A stretch of 64,000 nt of DNA from a virus: positions 89,670-153,669 of IMG/VR virus record IMGVR_UViG_3300032308_002775; one strand, written 5' to 3'. The notes under the pieces were generated by a model that did not search any database, had not been told where the DNA came from, and saw only the letters and a list, made by a program, of their open reading frames with translations. The translations under genes and the position numbers were made by a program. Position 1 is the first letter of the stretch. Each line of letters begins with the position of its first letter. Positions 26,582-34,946 of this stretch are shown here, in pieces.

Positions 26582-26773
26582 ATGACCAAGATCATCGAAA
26601 TCATTGTTTCCCCCAAGGGCGAAACCAAGCTCGAGACCAAGGGCTTTGCGGGCAACAGCTGCCAGGAAGCCACGCGAGCCCTCGAGGCTGCGCTGGGCGC
26701 CAAGACCGACGAATCCCTGACCGGTGAGTATTACACCGAGGTCAACACCAACCAGCTCGACGTCCAGAACTAA
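26582..26773 (+). CDS. DUF2997 protein
   Basis: 63 residues. IIEIIVSPKGETKLETKGF, CQEATRALEAALG and LTGEYY are the DUF2997 pattern. Five bases after the DUF1257 gene. Partner role with the neighbouring ATPase is inferred from the conserved gene order. Confidence 0.85.
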   Translation: MTKIIEIIVSPKGETKLETKGFAGNSCQEATRALEAALGAKTDESLTGEYYTEVNTNQLDVQN

Positions 26774-26782
26774 GGAGACCCG

Positions 26783-28276
26783 ATGAATCTTTCCCAGCAG
26801 ATCAAGGAACTCGTGTGCGCGGGCTTCAGCGGCATCTGGGTCGACACTCAGGAGTCGGACGACGCCGTGGCCACCGTCAAGAAGCTCTGCGAGGAGCGGG
26901 ACTGGGGCTTTGAGGTCTGGGACCTCGACCGCCAGCTCTGCGTCCACAACGCCACGCCCGCTCCCGGCCCTGTCCAGGCGCTCCGCTGGCTCGACACGCC
27001 GGACGCGCGGGCCAAGAGCACGCAGCTCCTGCTGCTCAAGAACTTCCACAAGTATCTGCCCAACCCCGAGGTGATGCAGGTCCTCCAAAACCGCGTTATT
27101 ACCGGCAAGGCGATCGGCCAGCACGTGATCGTGATGAGCCCCGTGCTCCAGCTCCAGCCGGAGATCGAGAAGCTTTTCACGATCGTTCACCACGAGCTGC
27201 CGGACCGCGCGCAGCTCACGACGATTGCCAACGAACTGTTCACCGGCGAGGGCAACACGTTCGAAAAGCCCGCCGACGAGGTGATCGCTAGCGTGATCGA
27301 CGCCGCCAGCGGGATGACCCGTCTGGAGGCCGAGAACGCGTTTGCGCTCTCGCTGGTCCGGCACAACACCCTGAGCCCGGACGTGATCTGGAATCTCAAA
27401 GCGCAAACCCTGGAGAAGGCTGGCACCCTGGCCCTCTACCGGGGCGACGCCAGCTTCGACGGCCTGGGCGGCCTCGATAACCTGAAGCAGTTTTGCCTGC
27501 GCGCCATGAAGCGCCAGGGCGAGGCTGACCCCGAGCGCCGTCCTCGCGGCGTGCTCCTGCTCTCGCCTCCGGGCTGCGGCAAGTCGCAGTTCGCCAAGGC
27601 GCTGGGCAACGAGGTCGGGCGACCCACAGTCGTCCTCGACTTCGGCGCGCTGATGGGCAAGTTTGTCGGCGAGTCGGAGGGCAACATCCGCCGGGCGCTC
27701 GCCCTGGTGGACGCGATGGCGCCCTGCATCCTGTTTGCCGACGAGATCGAGAAGGCGCTCTCCGGCGTGGGCAGCTCGGGTCAGACCGACTCGGGCGTCA
27801 CGGCGCGCCTCTTCGGCACGTTCCTCACGTGGCTCAACGACCACAAGTCTGACGTGTTCTTCATCGGCACCTGCAATGACGCCAGCAAGCTCCCGCCCGA
27901 GTTCACTCGTGCGGAGCGCTTCGACGGCGTGTTCTTTGTTGACCTGCCGACGGCCGACGCCCGAAACTACATCTGGGACCTGTATCTCAAGAAGTTTGGC
28001 CTGGACAAGAACCAGGCCCGCCCGGACGACACGAACTGGACCGGCGCCGAGATCAAGAGCTGCTGCCGCTTGGCGGCGTTGCTCGACGTCTCGCTCATCG
28101 AGGCCGCGTTCAACGTGGTGCCGGTGGCTGTGACCAACGCCGAGGCGATCACCAACCTGCGCACGTGGGCTGACGGCCGTTGCCTGTCCGCCGACAACAA
28201 GGGTTATTTCAAGAAGGCCGCCGTGAAGGCCAACGAGCCTGGCACCCGCCGTCGGGTTGCGCCCAGTTCTAACTGA
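26783..28276 (+). CDS. Ycf46-like AAA+ ATPase
   Basis: 497 residues. An N-terminal domain of about 220 residues precedes the AAA+ core: Walker A PPGCGKSQ (about 262-269), LVDAMAPCILFADEIEKAL with Walker B (about 308-326), sensor FFIGTCND (about 359-366) and arginine finger RAERFDG. The N-terminal part and SEGNIRRAL region fit Ycf46/orf489-type ATPases. ATP use for remodelling of an unknown partner is inferred. Third gene of the DUF1257-DUF2997-Ycf46 trio. Confidence 0.88.
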   Translation: MNLSQQIKELVCAGFSGIWVDTQESDDAVATVKKLCEERDWGFEVWDLDRQLCVHNATPAPGPVQALRWLDTPDARAKSTQLLLLKNFHKYLPNPEVMQVLQNRVITGKAIGQHVIVMSPVLQLQPEIEKLFTIVHHELPDRAQLTTIANELFTGEGNTFEKPADEVIASVIDAASGMTRLEAENAFALSLVRHNTLSPDVIWNLKAQTLEKAGTLALYRGDASFDGLGGLDNLKQFCLRAMKRQGEADPERRPRGVLLLSPPGCGKSQFAKALGNEVGRPTVVLDFGALMGKFVGESEGNIRRALALVDAMAPCILFADEIEKALSGVGSSGQTDSGVTARLFGTFLTWLNDHKSDVFFIGTCNDASKLPPEFTRAERFDGVFFVDLPTADARNYIWDLYLKKFGLDKNQARPDDTNWTGAEIKSCCRLAALLDVSLIEAAFNVVPVAVTNAEAITNLRTWADGRCLSADNKGYFKKAAVKANEPGTRRRVAPSSN

Positions 28277-28278
28277 TA

Positions 28279-28284
28279 GATATC
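28279..28284. other. Intergenic GATATC palindrome
   Basis: ATAGATATCTAT, just after the Ycf46-like stop (28276) and 17 bp before a terminator hairpin. Confidence 0.7.
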
Positions 28285-28300
28285 TATTGAGTTCCCCCTG

Positions 28301-28326
28301 GGCGCGACTGTGTAGTCTCGCCTTTT
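28301..28326 (+). terminator. Intrinsic terminator with GTGT loop
   Basis: GGCGCGACT/AGTCTCGCC (one mismatch) closes a GTGT loop and is followed by TTTT. CAGGAG of the next gene follows within 9 bases. Ends the Ycf module. Confidence 0.75.
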
Positions 28327-28339
28327 CTCAGGAGACCCC

Positions 28340-29302
28340 ATGAGCACAACTCTCGACGAAGCCCCGCCAGAAATTCCGGCGGGCGACGGCGCGCCAGTCG
28401 CCGAGGCCGCGCAGGAAATGCGCGCTTCGATGGGCGCCGTCGAGCTGCGTTTCACCTGGCTCGGAACCCAGCGCAAGCTGGCCGACAGCCAGACCCGGCA
28501 GGCGGCCGACACCTTCCACGCCGATGCCAAGAGCGTCAGGGCCAGCAAGGTCCTCATTGACGCCAAGCACCCGGCGTATCGTGCGGCCACCGTCATTCGC
28601 AGTCAGGCCCGGGGTTTTCTCCGCGGTATCAGTCTGCCTTATCCGCAGGAAGGCATCCGCCTGATCAAGTACGACGACATCTCGCGCTTCGAGGCGCAGA
28701 TGCTGGAGTTTCGCGAACGGCTCGACAATGCCGTGGCGACGCTCCAGGAACACTACGACGCGATCAAGGCCGACGCCCGCGAGCGGCTGGGCGACCTCTA
28801 CAACGCGGCCGACTACCCGGCCAGCTTGGAGGGCGTGTTCAGTCTCACCTGGGATTATCCCAGCATCGAGCCGCCGGAGTACCTGCTCAACTACAACCCG
28901 GGGCTGTACCGGCAGCAGCAGGCGCGCGTTCAGGAGCGTTTCGAGCAGGCCGTGGTCCTGGCCGAAAACGCCTTTGGCGAGCGGCTCCAGGAACTGATCG
29001 ACCACCTGCTCGAGCGGCTGCGGGGCGTGGAGACGGGCGAAGCCAAGCGGTTCAGTAACTCGACCGTGGAAAACTTCGCCGAGTTTGCCGCCGAGTTCCG
29101 CCGGATGAACATCCGCGGAAACACCCAGCTGGAAAGCCTGATCAACCAGGCGCAGTCGATTGTGTCCGGCGTCGACTCCAAAGCCATCAAGGCCAACGGA
29201 GACCTTCGTCAGACGTTGTCGACTCAAATGGGTGAAGTGCGCGACGCGCTTGATACGATCCTGGCCAACCAGCCTCGGCGCCGCGTCATGCGGATGGACT
29301 GA
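28340..29302 (+). CDS. Unknown, possible DUF3150-like helical protein
   Basis: 320 residues. Long helical bundle, high in Glu/Gln/Arg (FEAQMLEFRERLDNAVATLQ). The overall look, next to an AAA+ ATPase gene, recalls DUF3150-like phage proteins, but I cannot confirm. C-terminal tail RRRVMRMD resembles that of the next protein. Confidence 0.5.
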   Translation: MSTTLDEAPPEIPAGDGAPVAEAAQEMRASMGAVELRFTWLGTQRKLADSQTRQAADTFHADAKSVRASKVLIDAKHPAYRAATVIRSQARGFLRGISLPYPQEGIRLIKYDDISRFEAQMLEFRERLDNAVATLQEHYDAIKADARERLGDLYNAADYPASLEGVFSLTWDYPSIEPPEYLLNYNPGLYRQQQARVQERFEQAVVLAENAFGERLQELIDHLLERLRGVETGEAKRFSNSTVENFAEFAAEFRRMNIRGNTQLESLINQAQSIVSGVDSKAIKANGDLRQTLSTQMGEVRDALDTILANQPRRRVMRMD

Positions 29303-30348
29303 TGGATCCGGCCGCCAAGATTCTCGACCCGATGATGCCCGACCTTGCGAATCCTCCCCAGGTTCGCAAGCGTCGGGCACCGAAACACGATTTCAAGGAC
29401 GGCAAGGGCCGTGTATTTGCGCATCGTCACGACAACGGCGGCGGTTGGGTTGCCGACACGGCCTGGGTAGCGCCGACAGCGAAGGTCACACGCAACGCCC
29501 AGGTTTTCGACTACGCCCGCGTTCACGACAACTGCGAGATTACCGGCCAAGCCCGCGTCTTCAACCGCGCGCGGCTCTTCGATAGCGTTGTACTCTCGCA
29601 GCGCGCTGCCGTACATGGCCTCGCCATGGTGCGCAACAGCGCCACAGTCAAAGACAACTGCCAGATCTTCGGCAGTGCGCATGTGTGCGGTAACACCCAC
29701 CTAAACAACAACGTGCACATCTATGACCACGCCGTAGTTATCAATTCCAATCTTTGCGGTCCGCGCCGCCAAGACTTTTTTGGCGTTGTTCGTGGCGCCG
29801 CGCGCGTGCTTAATTCGCGGTTTCACAACTGGTTCTCTGTGAGCGATGCAAGTTTGCTTGAAAACGCGCACATCCAGAACGTTGTAACGACATACTCAGC
29901 GCGTGTTGTCAATTCGTCCGTGTTCACCAACATTTCGTGGACTTACCACTCGTGGCTCAACGGACAGATCAAAGACCTACCAGAGAATCACGCGCCATAC
30001 AACGCAGATTCAGTGATTCAGGTGGTTGGTACCGTTATCAACTCCGCCATCAACACCACGCCTTGGCGAGTCCATGAGCGCGCGCAGTTTGTAAATTGCA
30101 CACTTATGTGCGCAATGACCGGCCTGCCAACCGACAACACAGCGTTGCACGACGTGTTAGACCCGTTTGACCGCGCTATGGTGGGCGCGGAAGCGCGGCA
30201 GCTAGAAGCTATTACCAACGCGGTAAACCGAATCATGAATCCGGCAGCCGTTGCGGCAACAGCGCCAATCCCGGCCATCGCCGCGCGTGGAGAAGCCAAC
30301 TTCGAAGCTGTGCGCCAGCGCCGCATCATGCGGATGGAGGAAACGTGA
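29302..30348 (+). CDS. Hexapeptide/beta-helix-like protein with RRIMRM tail
   Basis: 348 residues. A run of short beta repeats from about 50 to 235 (VAPTAKVTRNAQVFDYARVH...) resembles a left-handed beta-helix of the hexapeptide type. Bactofilin-like polymer or acyltransferase-like scaffold are options; no catalytic His is evident. The tail RQRRIMRMEE parallels the previous protein. Overlaps the previous stop (ATGA-type). Confidence 0.6.
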   Translation: MDPAAKILDPMMPDLANPPQVRKRRAPKHDFKDGKGRVFAHRHDNGGGWVADTAWVAPTAKVTRNAQVFDYARVHDNCEITGQARVFNRARLFDSVVLSQRAAVHGLAMVRNSATVKDNCQIFGSAHVCGNTHLNNNVHIYDHAVVINSNLCGPRRQDFFGVVRGAARVLNSRFHNWFSVSDASLLENAHIQNVVTTYSARVVNSSVFTNISWTYHSWLNGQIKDLPENHAPYNADSVIQVVGTVINSAINTTPWRVHERAQFVNCTLMCAMTGLPTDNTALHDVLDPFDRAMVGAEARQLEAITNAVNRIMNPAAVAATAPIPAIAARGEANFEAVRQRRIMRMEET

Positions 30349-30617
30349 ACCTGTACATCCGACCCGACGGCACACTCCAGGCGATCTACGGCGAGGACGT
30401 CGATCTGGGCGCGCTTGGCGCCGTAAACGTCCGCCGCGCGTCTCATGTCGAGCCCGCGGCCAACGGACCGGGCTGGACTGCCGACCTTACCCCAGTCGGC
30501 GGTCCGGTCCTGGGGCCGTTCCAGAAACGCAGCGAGGCCCTGACGGCCGAGATCGCGTGGCTGGACACACGCCTGGCCAACGGACCAGTCACGGTCAGCG
30601 GAGGCGGCGGTGAGTAG
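30345..30617 (+). CDS. Conserved small protein
   Basis: 90 residues from GTG 30345. LYIRPDGTLQAIYGEDVDLG then RRASHVEPAANGPGW and GPFQKRSEAL form a pattern I recall from small plasmid/phage proteins. Function unknown. Overlaps the next gene by 8 bp. Confidence 0.6.
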   Translation: MNLYIRPDGTLQAIYGEDVDLGALGAVNVRRASHVEPAANGPGWTADLTPVGGPVLGPFQKRSEALTAEIAWLDTRLANGPVTVSGGGGE

Positions 30618-30939
30618 CTGTGTGCCGTGGACTTTTGAAGACTTCGAAGGCGACAATCCGTTTGAAAGCGCCGGTACGTTTGATTTCAACATCTGGTACG
30701 AGCTGGACTACCCAGACCCAGAGCAGCCTGCTTTTTACTCTGCAGATTTTGAGATCACTGGCGTCACCTGCACGCATGTAAAATTTGACGGTGGCGGTGA
30801 CGTACGCCGGGCAACCGACGACGAAAACGAACAGCTGGCCGACTGGTTCTCCAGCTATATCGACGGCCATCTCGACGAGTACGAGGCAATCAAGGACCAC
30901 GCGTTTCAGTACAGTTTTGTGGACGCAGACGACGAATAA
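30610..30939 (+). CDS. Unknown acidic small protein
   Basis: 109 residues from GTG 30610. Trp/Asp/Glu-rich. No family. Confidence 0.55.
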   Translation: MSSCVPWTFEDFEGDNPFESAGTFDFNIWYELDYPDPEQPAFYSADFEITGVTCTHVKFDGGGDVRRATDDENEQLADWFSSYIDGHLDEYEAIKDHAFQYSFVDADDE

Positions 30940-30960
30940 CGGTTTGCAACGCATCAACAT

Positions 30961-31004
30961 GTAAACTGATAACGTTCCCCCGCTGGGAGAAACGTTATGT
31001 TTAC
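30961..31004 (+). promoter_or_regulatory. Hairpin covering the start codon of gene 30997
   Basis: GTAAAC/GTTTAC and ATAACGTT/AACGTTAT pair (14 bp with a TG bulge), so the ATG (30997-30999) is inside the stem; CCC/GGG in the loop pairs with the Shine-Dalgarno GGGAG. Third hairpin of this kind. Confidence 0.75.
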
Positions 31005-31704
31005 ACGACTGTTGTTGCTGTTGTCGTTGACGTTTGCTTGTCTCTCCGTTCCGGCCAACGAGCCGGAATTTTCGTTTCTGAAACCCGTGTGGGAGGAGAA
31101 CGCGCAGCTGCCGCCCAGCCTGCGCTGCATCGAAGCTAGACTCGAGCGCAATCATGACCTGCGCGTCGAGGACCAGATCACCTGGGCGCACGAGGGCACG
31201 CACTACATCGACGCGCGCCTCAGTCGTTCTCCAGTGAGAGCCTTCTATTGCCTCCGCGGCAGGGTTGCGCGGTTTCGCAATCCTCGGATATCTATAACCC
31301 AAGTCGCGCGGGCCACACCGCCTGCGTTGCGAGGGACAATCTTCAACACGTATCTGAACAACCCAGACAAACGTGTGTGGGACGATGACCCGCTGTACGT
31401 CGTCCACGAATGGAACGCCTACACCAACGGCTCCCAGGTCCGCAAAGAGTTGGGCTGGGAACGTCGTGGTGAGACTTTGGCGCATATGGCGGAAATGGGG
31501 GTTTACGTCTCTGTCTTTGTTTCCTTGACAGAGTTGAAAGACCCTGCCTATGATCTCGGGCCTCTCGTGGCGTTTGTTCGATGGAACGCGTTGCGAGGGA
31601 AAGAGATCGCGGGCGACCAATGGAATGGTCTCCCGGCGTTCGTTGCGGCCGCACAGCAAGCGTATGCTCCGGCCTTGGATCTGATGTTTCTTGAAAAGGA
31701 GTGA
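30997..31704 (+). CDS. Secreted HEGTH-type zinc metallopeptidase-like protein
   Basis: 235 residues. Hydrophobic Sec signal (FTRLLLLLSLTFACLSVPA) with probable cleavage near residue 20. WAHEGTHYIDA near 65 is a HExxH-type zinc site with Glu as base; a third ligand is not clear (HEWNAY near 146 is one candidate). Could degrade wall or host proteins in the periplasm. Expression probably held by the start-codon hairpin. A GATATC site (31287) lies in it. Confidence 0.55.
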   Translation: MFTRLLLLLSLTFACLSVPANEPEFSFLKPVWEENAQLPPSLRCIEARLERNHDLRVEDQITWAHEGTHYIDARLSRSPVRAFYCLRGRVARFRNPRISITQVARATPPALRGTIFNTYLNNPDKRVWDDDPLYVVHEWNAYTNGSQVRKELGWERRGETLAHMAEMGVYVSVFVSLTELKDPAYDLGPLVAFVRWNALRGKEIAGDQWNGLPAFVAAAQQAYAPALDLMFLEKE

Positions 31705-31707
31705 GTT

Positions 31708-32085
31708 ATGAAGTCTGTTTTCTTTGCCCTTGTTGCGATCGTCTGTGGTTCGGCTCTTGCCGGTGAGTCGGTGAGCGTGCTCAAGCACAGCGACACCGTT
31801 GCGACGACCCCTGCCCCCGCTGCCGCTGCGCCTGTCGCAGTTCCGGCCAACGAGGTGCTTGTCGTCGAGAGCCAGCCTGCACGGCAGATCGTGATTGTCG
31901 AGGGCGCCCCGCGGCGCTGCGTGAACGGCCGTTGCAGCACCAGCTCCCGCTCGGTCTGCACGGGCCCGAACTGCCAGAAGTACGTTGTGCAGGAAGACGC
32001 CACCGAAACCGTGCGAAAGCGCTGGTTTGGCGGCGGCTACGTGGTCCGGAACAACGCCCGTACGGTCGTCAAGCCGGTTCGCTGA
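31708..32085 (+). CDS. Secreted Cys-containing small protein
   Basis: 125 residues. Signal peptide KSVFFALVAIVCGSALA, then a Pro/Ala linker (TTPAPAAAAPVAVPA), then RCVNGRC and CTGPNC likely disulfides, and a basic end. Three bases after the HEGTH gene, so the two secreted proteins are co-expressed. Function unknown. Confidence 0.6.
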   Translation: MKSVFFALVAIVCGSALAGESVSVLKHSDTVATTPAPAAAAPVAVPANEVLVVESQPARQIVIVEGAPRRCVNGRCSTSSRSVCTGPNCQKYVVQEDATETVRKRWFGGGYVVRNNARTVVKPVR

Positions 32086-32112
32086 TTCGATCAGCCTGAC
32101 AATCTCCTTGCC

Positions 32113-32150
32113 ACGGAGGGCGCATGGGTGTGTACCTGTGCGCCCTCCGT
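32113..32150 (+). terminator. Terminator hairpin with GTGT loop
   Basis: ACGGAGGGCGCA pairs with TGCGCCCTCCGT, extended inwards by two wobbles and GGT/ACC to a GTGT loop; CTTTA follows. Ends the secreted-protein pair. Confidence 0.8.
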
Positions 32151-32178
32151 CTTTACACCCCCAACCCAAGACAAAATC

Positions 32179-32418
32179 ATGCCCACGTTTCGCATCAACG
32201 TGTCTGAACAGCACCACAAAGAATTCGTCGTCACCTGCGACGACCGCCGAAAGGCTGAGGAGCTAGCGGCCAGCATCTTGACTGACGGAGAAATAATGTC
32301 GGCCTTGACTACAAAGCCGATTCTTCGCACACACGACTCTAAGTCGACTGACTGCCAGATCAACGAAGAGCCGACCGGTTACTACGACTCCGTAGTCGAA
32401 ACCGCGCTCAACGGTTGA
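32179..32418 (+). CDS. Unknown small protein
   Basis: 79 residues from ATG 32179 (MPTFRINVSEQHHKE). Fits a two-strand/helix small fold. Weak Shine-Dalgarno. No family. Confidence 0.55.
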   Translation: MPTFRINVSEQHHKEFVVTCDDRRKAEELAASILTDGEIMSALTTKPILRTHDSKSTDCQINEEPTGYYDSVVETALNG

Positions 32419-32441
32419 CCCCTTCTAACCCCAAGGACACC

Positions 32442-33983
32442 ATGGCACGACTGACCAAGCGCCAGAAGACGATCATTTCCGATGTCGTGAGCCGCTGGGC
32501 TCACACTATCAGCGGCACCGAGCCAGAAACCGTCGAGCGGGTGCAGGCCATTCTGGACCCGGTCTATCGCAGAGAGAAACTCATTCGCCACGTTAAGGTC
32601 AAGAAAAAGAAGAAGAACGACACCCGCTGGCGCGGCTGGCGCACGATTACAAAACGCCTGTCAGCGCCAAAGATCCACGTCGTTCACTCGCCGATCGCGT
32701 TCCGAATCGCCGCAGGTGTTCTCCGCGGGCGGCTTTCCAAGAAGCGCGCCAAAGAGATCTGCCAAGCTTTCGGCGTCACTGACACGTTTGTTGACGGTTT
32801 GAAACGGGACACGCTGTTCCGGACCCGCCAGGACCCGCACTGGTACCGAAACTGCTCAGCGCTGACTGAGGCGTGGGACGAGACGATGCGCGACCCGATT
32901 CGAGGAGCGCTCTTGGCCTTGTTTGACGAAGACGAAAACGGCGTGTCGCAAAACGAGGCGCTGGCTCGCCGCGCTCGCCGAAGACGACGCGGCGAAACGC
33001 GCGCTGACGCAACCAGAGAACGATATCGCGCCATGTTCACCAAGATGTTTGGCGACCGCGTGCCCGCGTCGCGAAACCTGCTGAAACGAAATCTGGAAAA
33101 CAACAACCTGTGGCAGGTAATGTTGCCAATTAACAGACAAAATTTTGGCGCAACAGATAGCCGCACTGCGCTGGGCAACTTCTGGCAGAACGAGAACGGC
33201 GGCGGTGCCTCACGCGAGCTGCTTGAAATTCCGCACAGCCCCGGCGAGCGCACGTCGCTGCACATTCGCCTGGAGTCCGCTACTCTGGATGAAAGCTGGA
33301 CGACAACCGCCGTCGACGCTGAGATCATGTGCGCCGGATTGCAGTTTCGTGAACACACGCAAACTTGGCGCAATGACATGCTCCACGCAGCTTCGGTCGT
33401 GATGACGTTCCACACGCAGGCCCTGGTGTTGCTAGGCCGCCCTGCGCTGCACTGCAACCGGGAAGGCGAGCTGCACAACGATGAAGGTCCGGCCGTGGTC
33501 TACGCTGACGGCGCCAAGCAGTACTACCTCGACGGTCATGCCCTGGGCGCACTCGGCGACAAGATCGTCGAAAAGCCCGAAACTCTCACGCTTGCCGACA
33601 TTAACGGCGAGCGCAACGAAGAGGTCAAACGGCTGGCAATCTCGGCTTACGGCTGGTCGCGCTATCTCGACGAGATCGGCGCCGAGGTGATTGACCGGCG
33701 CCGAAACGACGTGGACAACACCGTCGAAGCGCTCGTTCGAATTGCGGAAAATGTCCCGTCGGCGCGTTGGGACAATTTTAATCGCCGCATGCTCGAAACC
33801 AACACCACGATTTACAAGAACAAGTTGGTATTGGCTTGCCGCTCCACGGCGCGGCAATATTTCCTGTCCGTGCCTGATTTCATCAATACCTGCGAAGCGG
33901 GCCAGCAGTGGCTCCATGCAGGTGCAGCCACCGATGTCGTGGACGTTATGAATCATCCCGTGCGCCTGATTGGCGCGTCCTGA
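32442..33983 (+). CDS. DUF6745-containing protein
   Basis: 513 residues from ATG 32442, AAGGA upstream. Basic N-terminal third, then from about 360: LHCNREGELHNDEGPAVVYA, GAKQYYLDGHALG and RLAISAYGWSRYLDEIGAEV, matching DUF6745. Molecular function unknown. The family tends to sit beside the proteins that follow here. Confidence 0.75.
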   Translation: MARLTKRQKTIISDVVSRWAHTISGTEPETVERVQAILDPVYRREKLIRHVKVKKKKKNDTRWRGWRTITKRLSAPKIHVVHSPIAFRIAAGVLRGRLSKKRAKEICQAFGVTDTFVDGLKRDTLFRTRQDPHWYRNCSALTEAWDETMRDPIRGALLALFDEDENGVSQNEALARRARRRRRGETRADATRERYRAMFTKMFGDRVPASRNLLKRNLENNNLWQVMLPINRQNFGATDSRTALGNFWQNENGGGASRELLEIPHSPGERTSLHIRLESATLDESWTTTAVDAEIMCAGLQFREHTQTWRNDMLHAASVVMTFHTQALVLLGRPALHCNREGELHNDEGPAVVYADGAKQYYLDGHALGALGDKIVEKPETLTLADINGERNEEVKRLAISAYGWSRYLDEIGAEVIDRRRNDVDNTVEALVRIAENVPSARWDNFNRRMLETNTTIYKNKLVLACRSTARQYFLSVPDFINTCEAGQQWLHAGAATDVVDVMNHPVRLIGAS

Positions 33984-34003
33984 ACAGCAACCAAGGAGCT
34001 ACC

Positions 34004-34567
34004 ATGAGCACCGCTACTCTCAAGAAGAGCCGCGTTTCCCAAACTCTCAGCCAGATCGCCGATGCGGTCGAGGCCGTCAAGAACGACGGTCTGCAGATCT
34101 TCAGCGAGGCCGCCAGTGTCGGCGACAGCCTCCGCCAGGGCGACGTCGTCCTGCAGTATCTCGGCAATAACGCCGCTATCCCCGCCCATATCTATCGCAA
34201 GCTCGACACGCCCGTCCTCCAGCTCGCTCCGGGCAGCAGCAAGGGCAGCCGCCACATCCTCTCCAGCGCCGAGGGCGTCGAGATGTGGGAGCCGGTTCCC
34301 ACGGACGAGGCCTGCGCTCGGTACGTTTACGCGAAGCACGGCCAGAAGTTCCCCAAGGGCGCCGTTAGTTGGCATCTCGATCACGCCGAAGAGCGCGGCG
34401 CACTCGAGACGGCCATGGCGATGGCTGGTCCGATCTTCCAGCTCTCGCAGCCGACCGTGCTGACCCACCCCGAGCACGGCGACTGGCAGCTCCCCTGCGG
34501 CACCTACCGCGTGATCTTCCAGCGGACGCTGGATGAGCAGGAGCGGATCCAGCGGGTCCTCGACTGA
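34004..34567 (+). CDS. Conserved protein accompanying DUF6745
   Basis: 187 residues from ATG 34004, AAGGAG upstream. VGDSLRQGDVVLQYLG, LAPGSSKGSRHILSSAEGVE and LTHPEHGDWQLPCGTYRV are recurrent in a small family near DUF6745. Beta-rich. Function unknown. Confidence 0.65.
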   Translation: MSTATLKKSRVSQTLSQIADAVEAVKNDGLQIFSEAASVGDSLRQGDVVLQYLGNNAAIPAHIYRKLDTPVLQLAPGSSKGSRHILSSAEGVEMWEPVPTDEACARYVYAKHGQKFPKGAVSWHLDHAEERGALETAMAMAGPIFQLSQPTVLTHPEHGDWQLPCGTYRVIFQRTLDEQERIQRVLD

Positions 34568-34577
34568 TCGATCGATA

Positions 34578-34583
34578 GATATC
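34578..34583. other. Intergenic GATATC palindrome
   Basis: ATAGATATCTTT, 10 bp after a stop and 9 bp before a terminator hairpin. Confidence 0.7.
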
Positions 34584-34591
34584 TTTGGGCG

Positions 34592-34613
34592 GGAGTCCGT
34601 GTGTACGGACTCC
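34592..34613 (+). terminator. Terminator hairpin with GTGT loop
   Basis: GGAGTCCGT-GTGT-ACGGACTCC, 9 bp perfect; no pure T-run but CCTCTCTCTCTTC follows. Separates 34567 from the next transcription unit. Confidence 0.7.
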
Positions 34614-34658
34614 GCGTCCTCTCTCTCTTCACGGCAGCGCACACCACCAGGAGTTTTT

Positions 34659-34946
34659 ATGGCAATTGCGCCTCTTCACGTTCAGGTCAAAAGCGGGCCA
34701 GACCAGACCGCTTACGATATTCATCATTTTATTCCAACAGTTCGCGCGTCTTCGCCATCGCCGCTAGGCGCGCGGTATGACTACGTTGTGCTGTACGGCA
34801 ACAAATATGACAGCCCAACGCAGGTTCGCATATTCGTGGATCATGCCGAAGTGCTGGAGCTCTACGACCAGCTCACGCCTATCGTCGAAAAATGGCGCGC
34901 GGGGCAGCTTGAAGTTGCGGCGGCTGGAGAGACGGCGCCGGTATGA
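34659..34946 (+). CDS. Unknown small protein
   Basis: 95 residues from ATG 34659, CAGGAG upstream. Beta-rich start, helical end (ELYDQLTPIVEKWR). Overlaps the next gene by ATGA. Confidence 0.6.
   Translation: MAIAPLHVQVKSGPDQTAYDIHHFIPTVRASSPSPLGARYDYVVLYGNKYDSPTQVRIFVDHAEVLELYDQLTPIVEKWRAGQLEVAAAGETAPV

Noticed and set aside
26510-27844. 444-codon minus-strand open frame opposite the ATPase
   Set aside because: Shadow of high-GC codons in the opposite strand; Walker motifs and the gene trio support the plus strand.
30595-32217. 540-codon minus-strand open frame
   Set aside because: It is antisense to two signal-peptide genes and two hairpin sites; no start signal or domain; composition is typical of a shadow.
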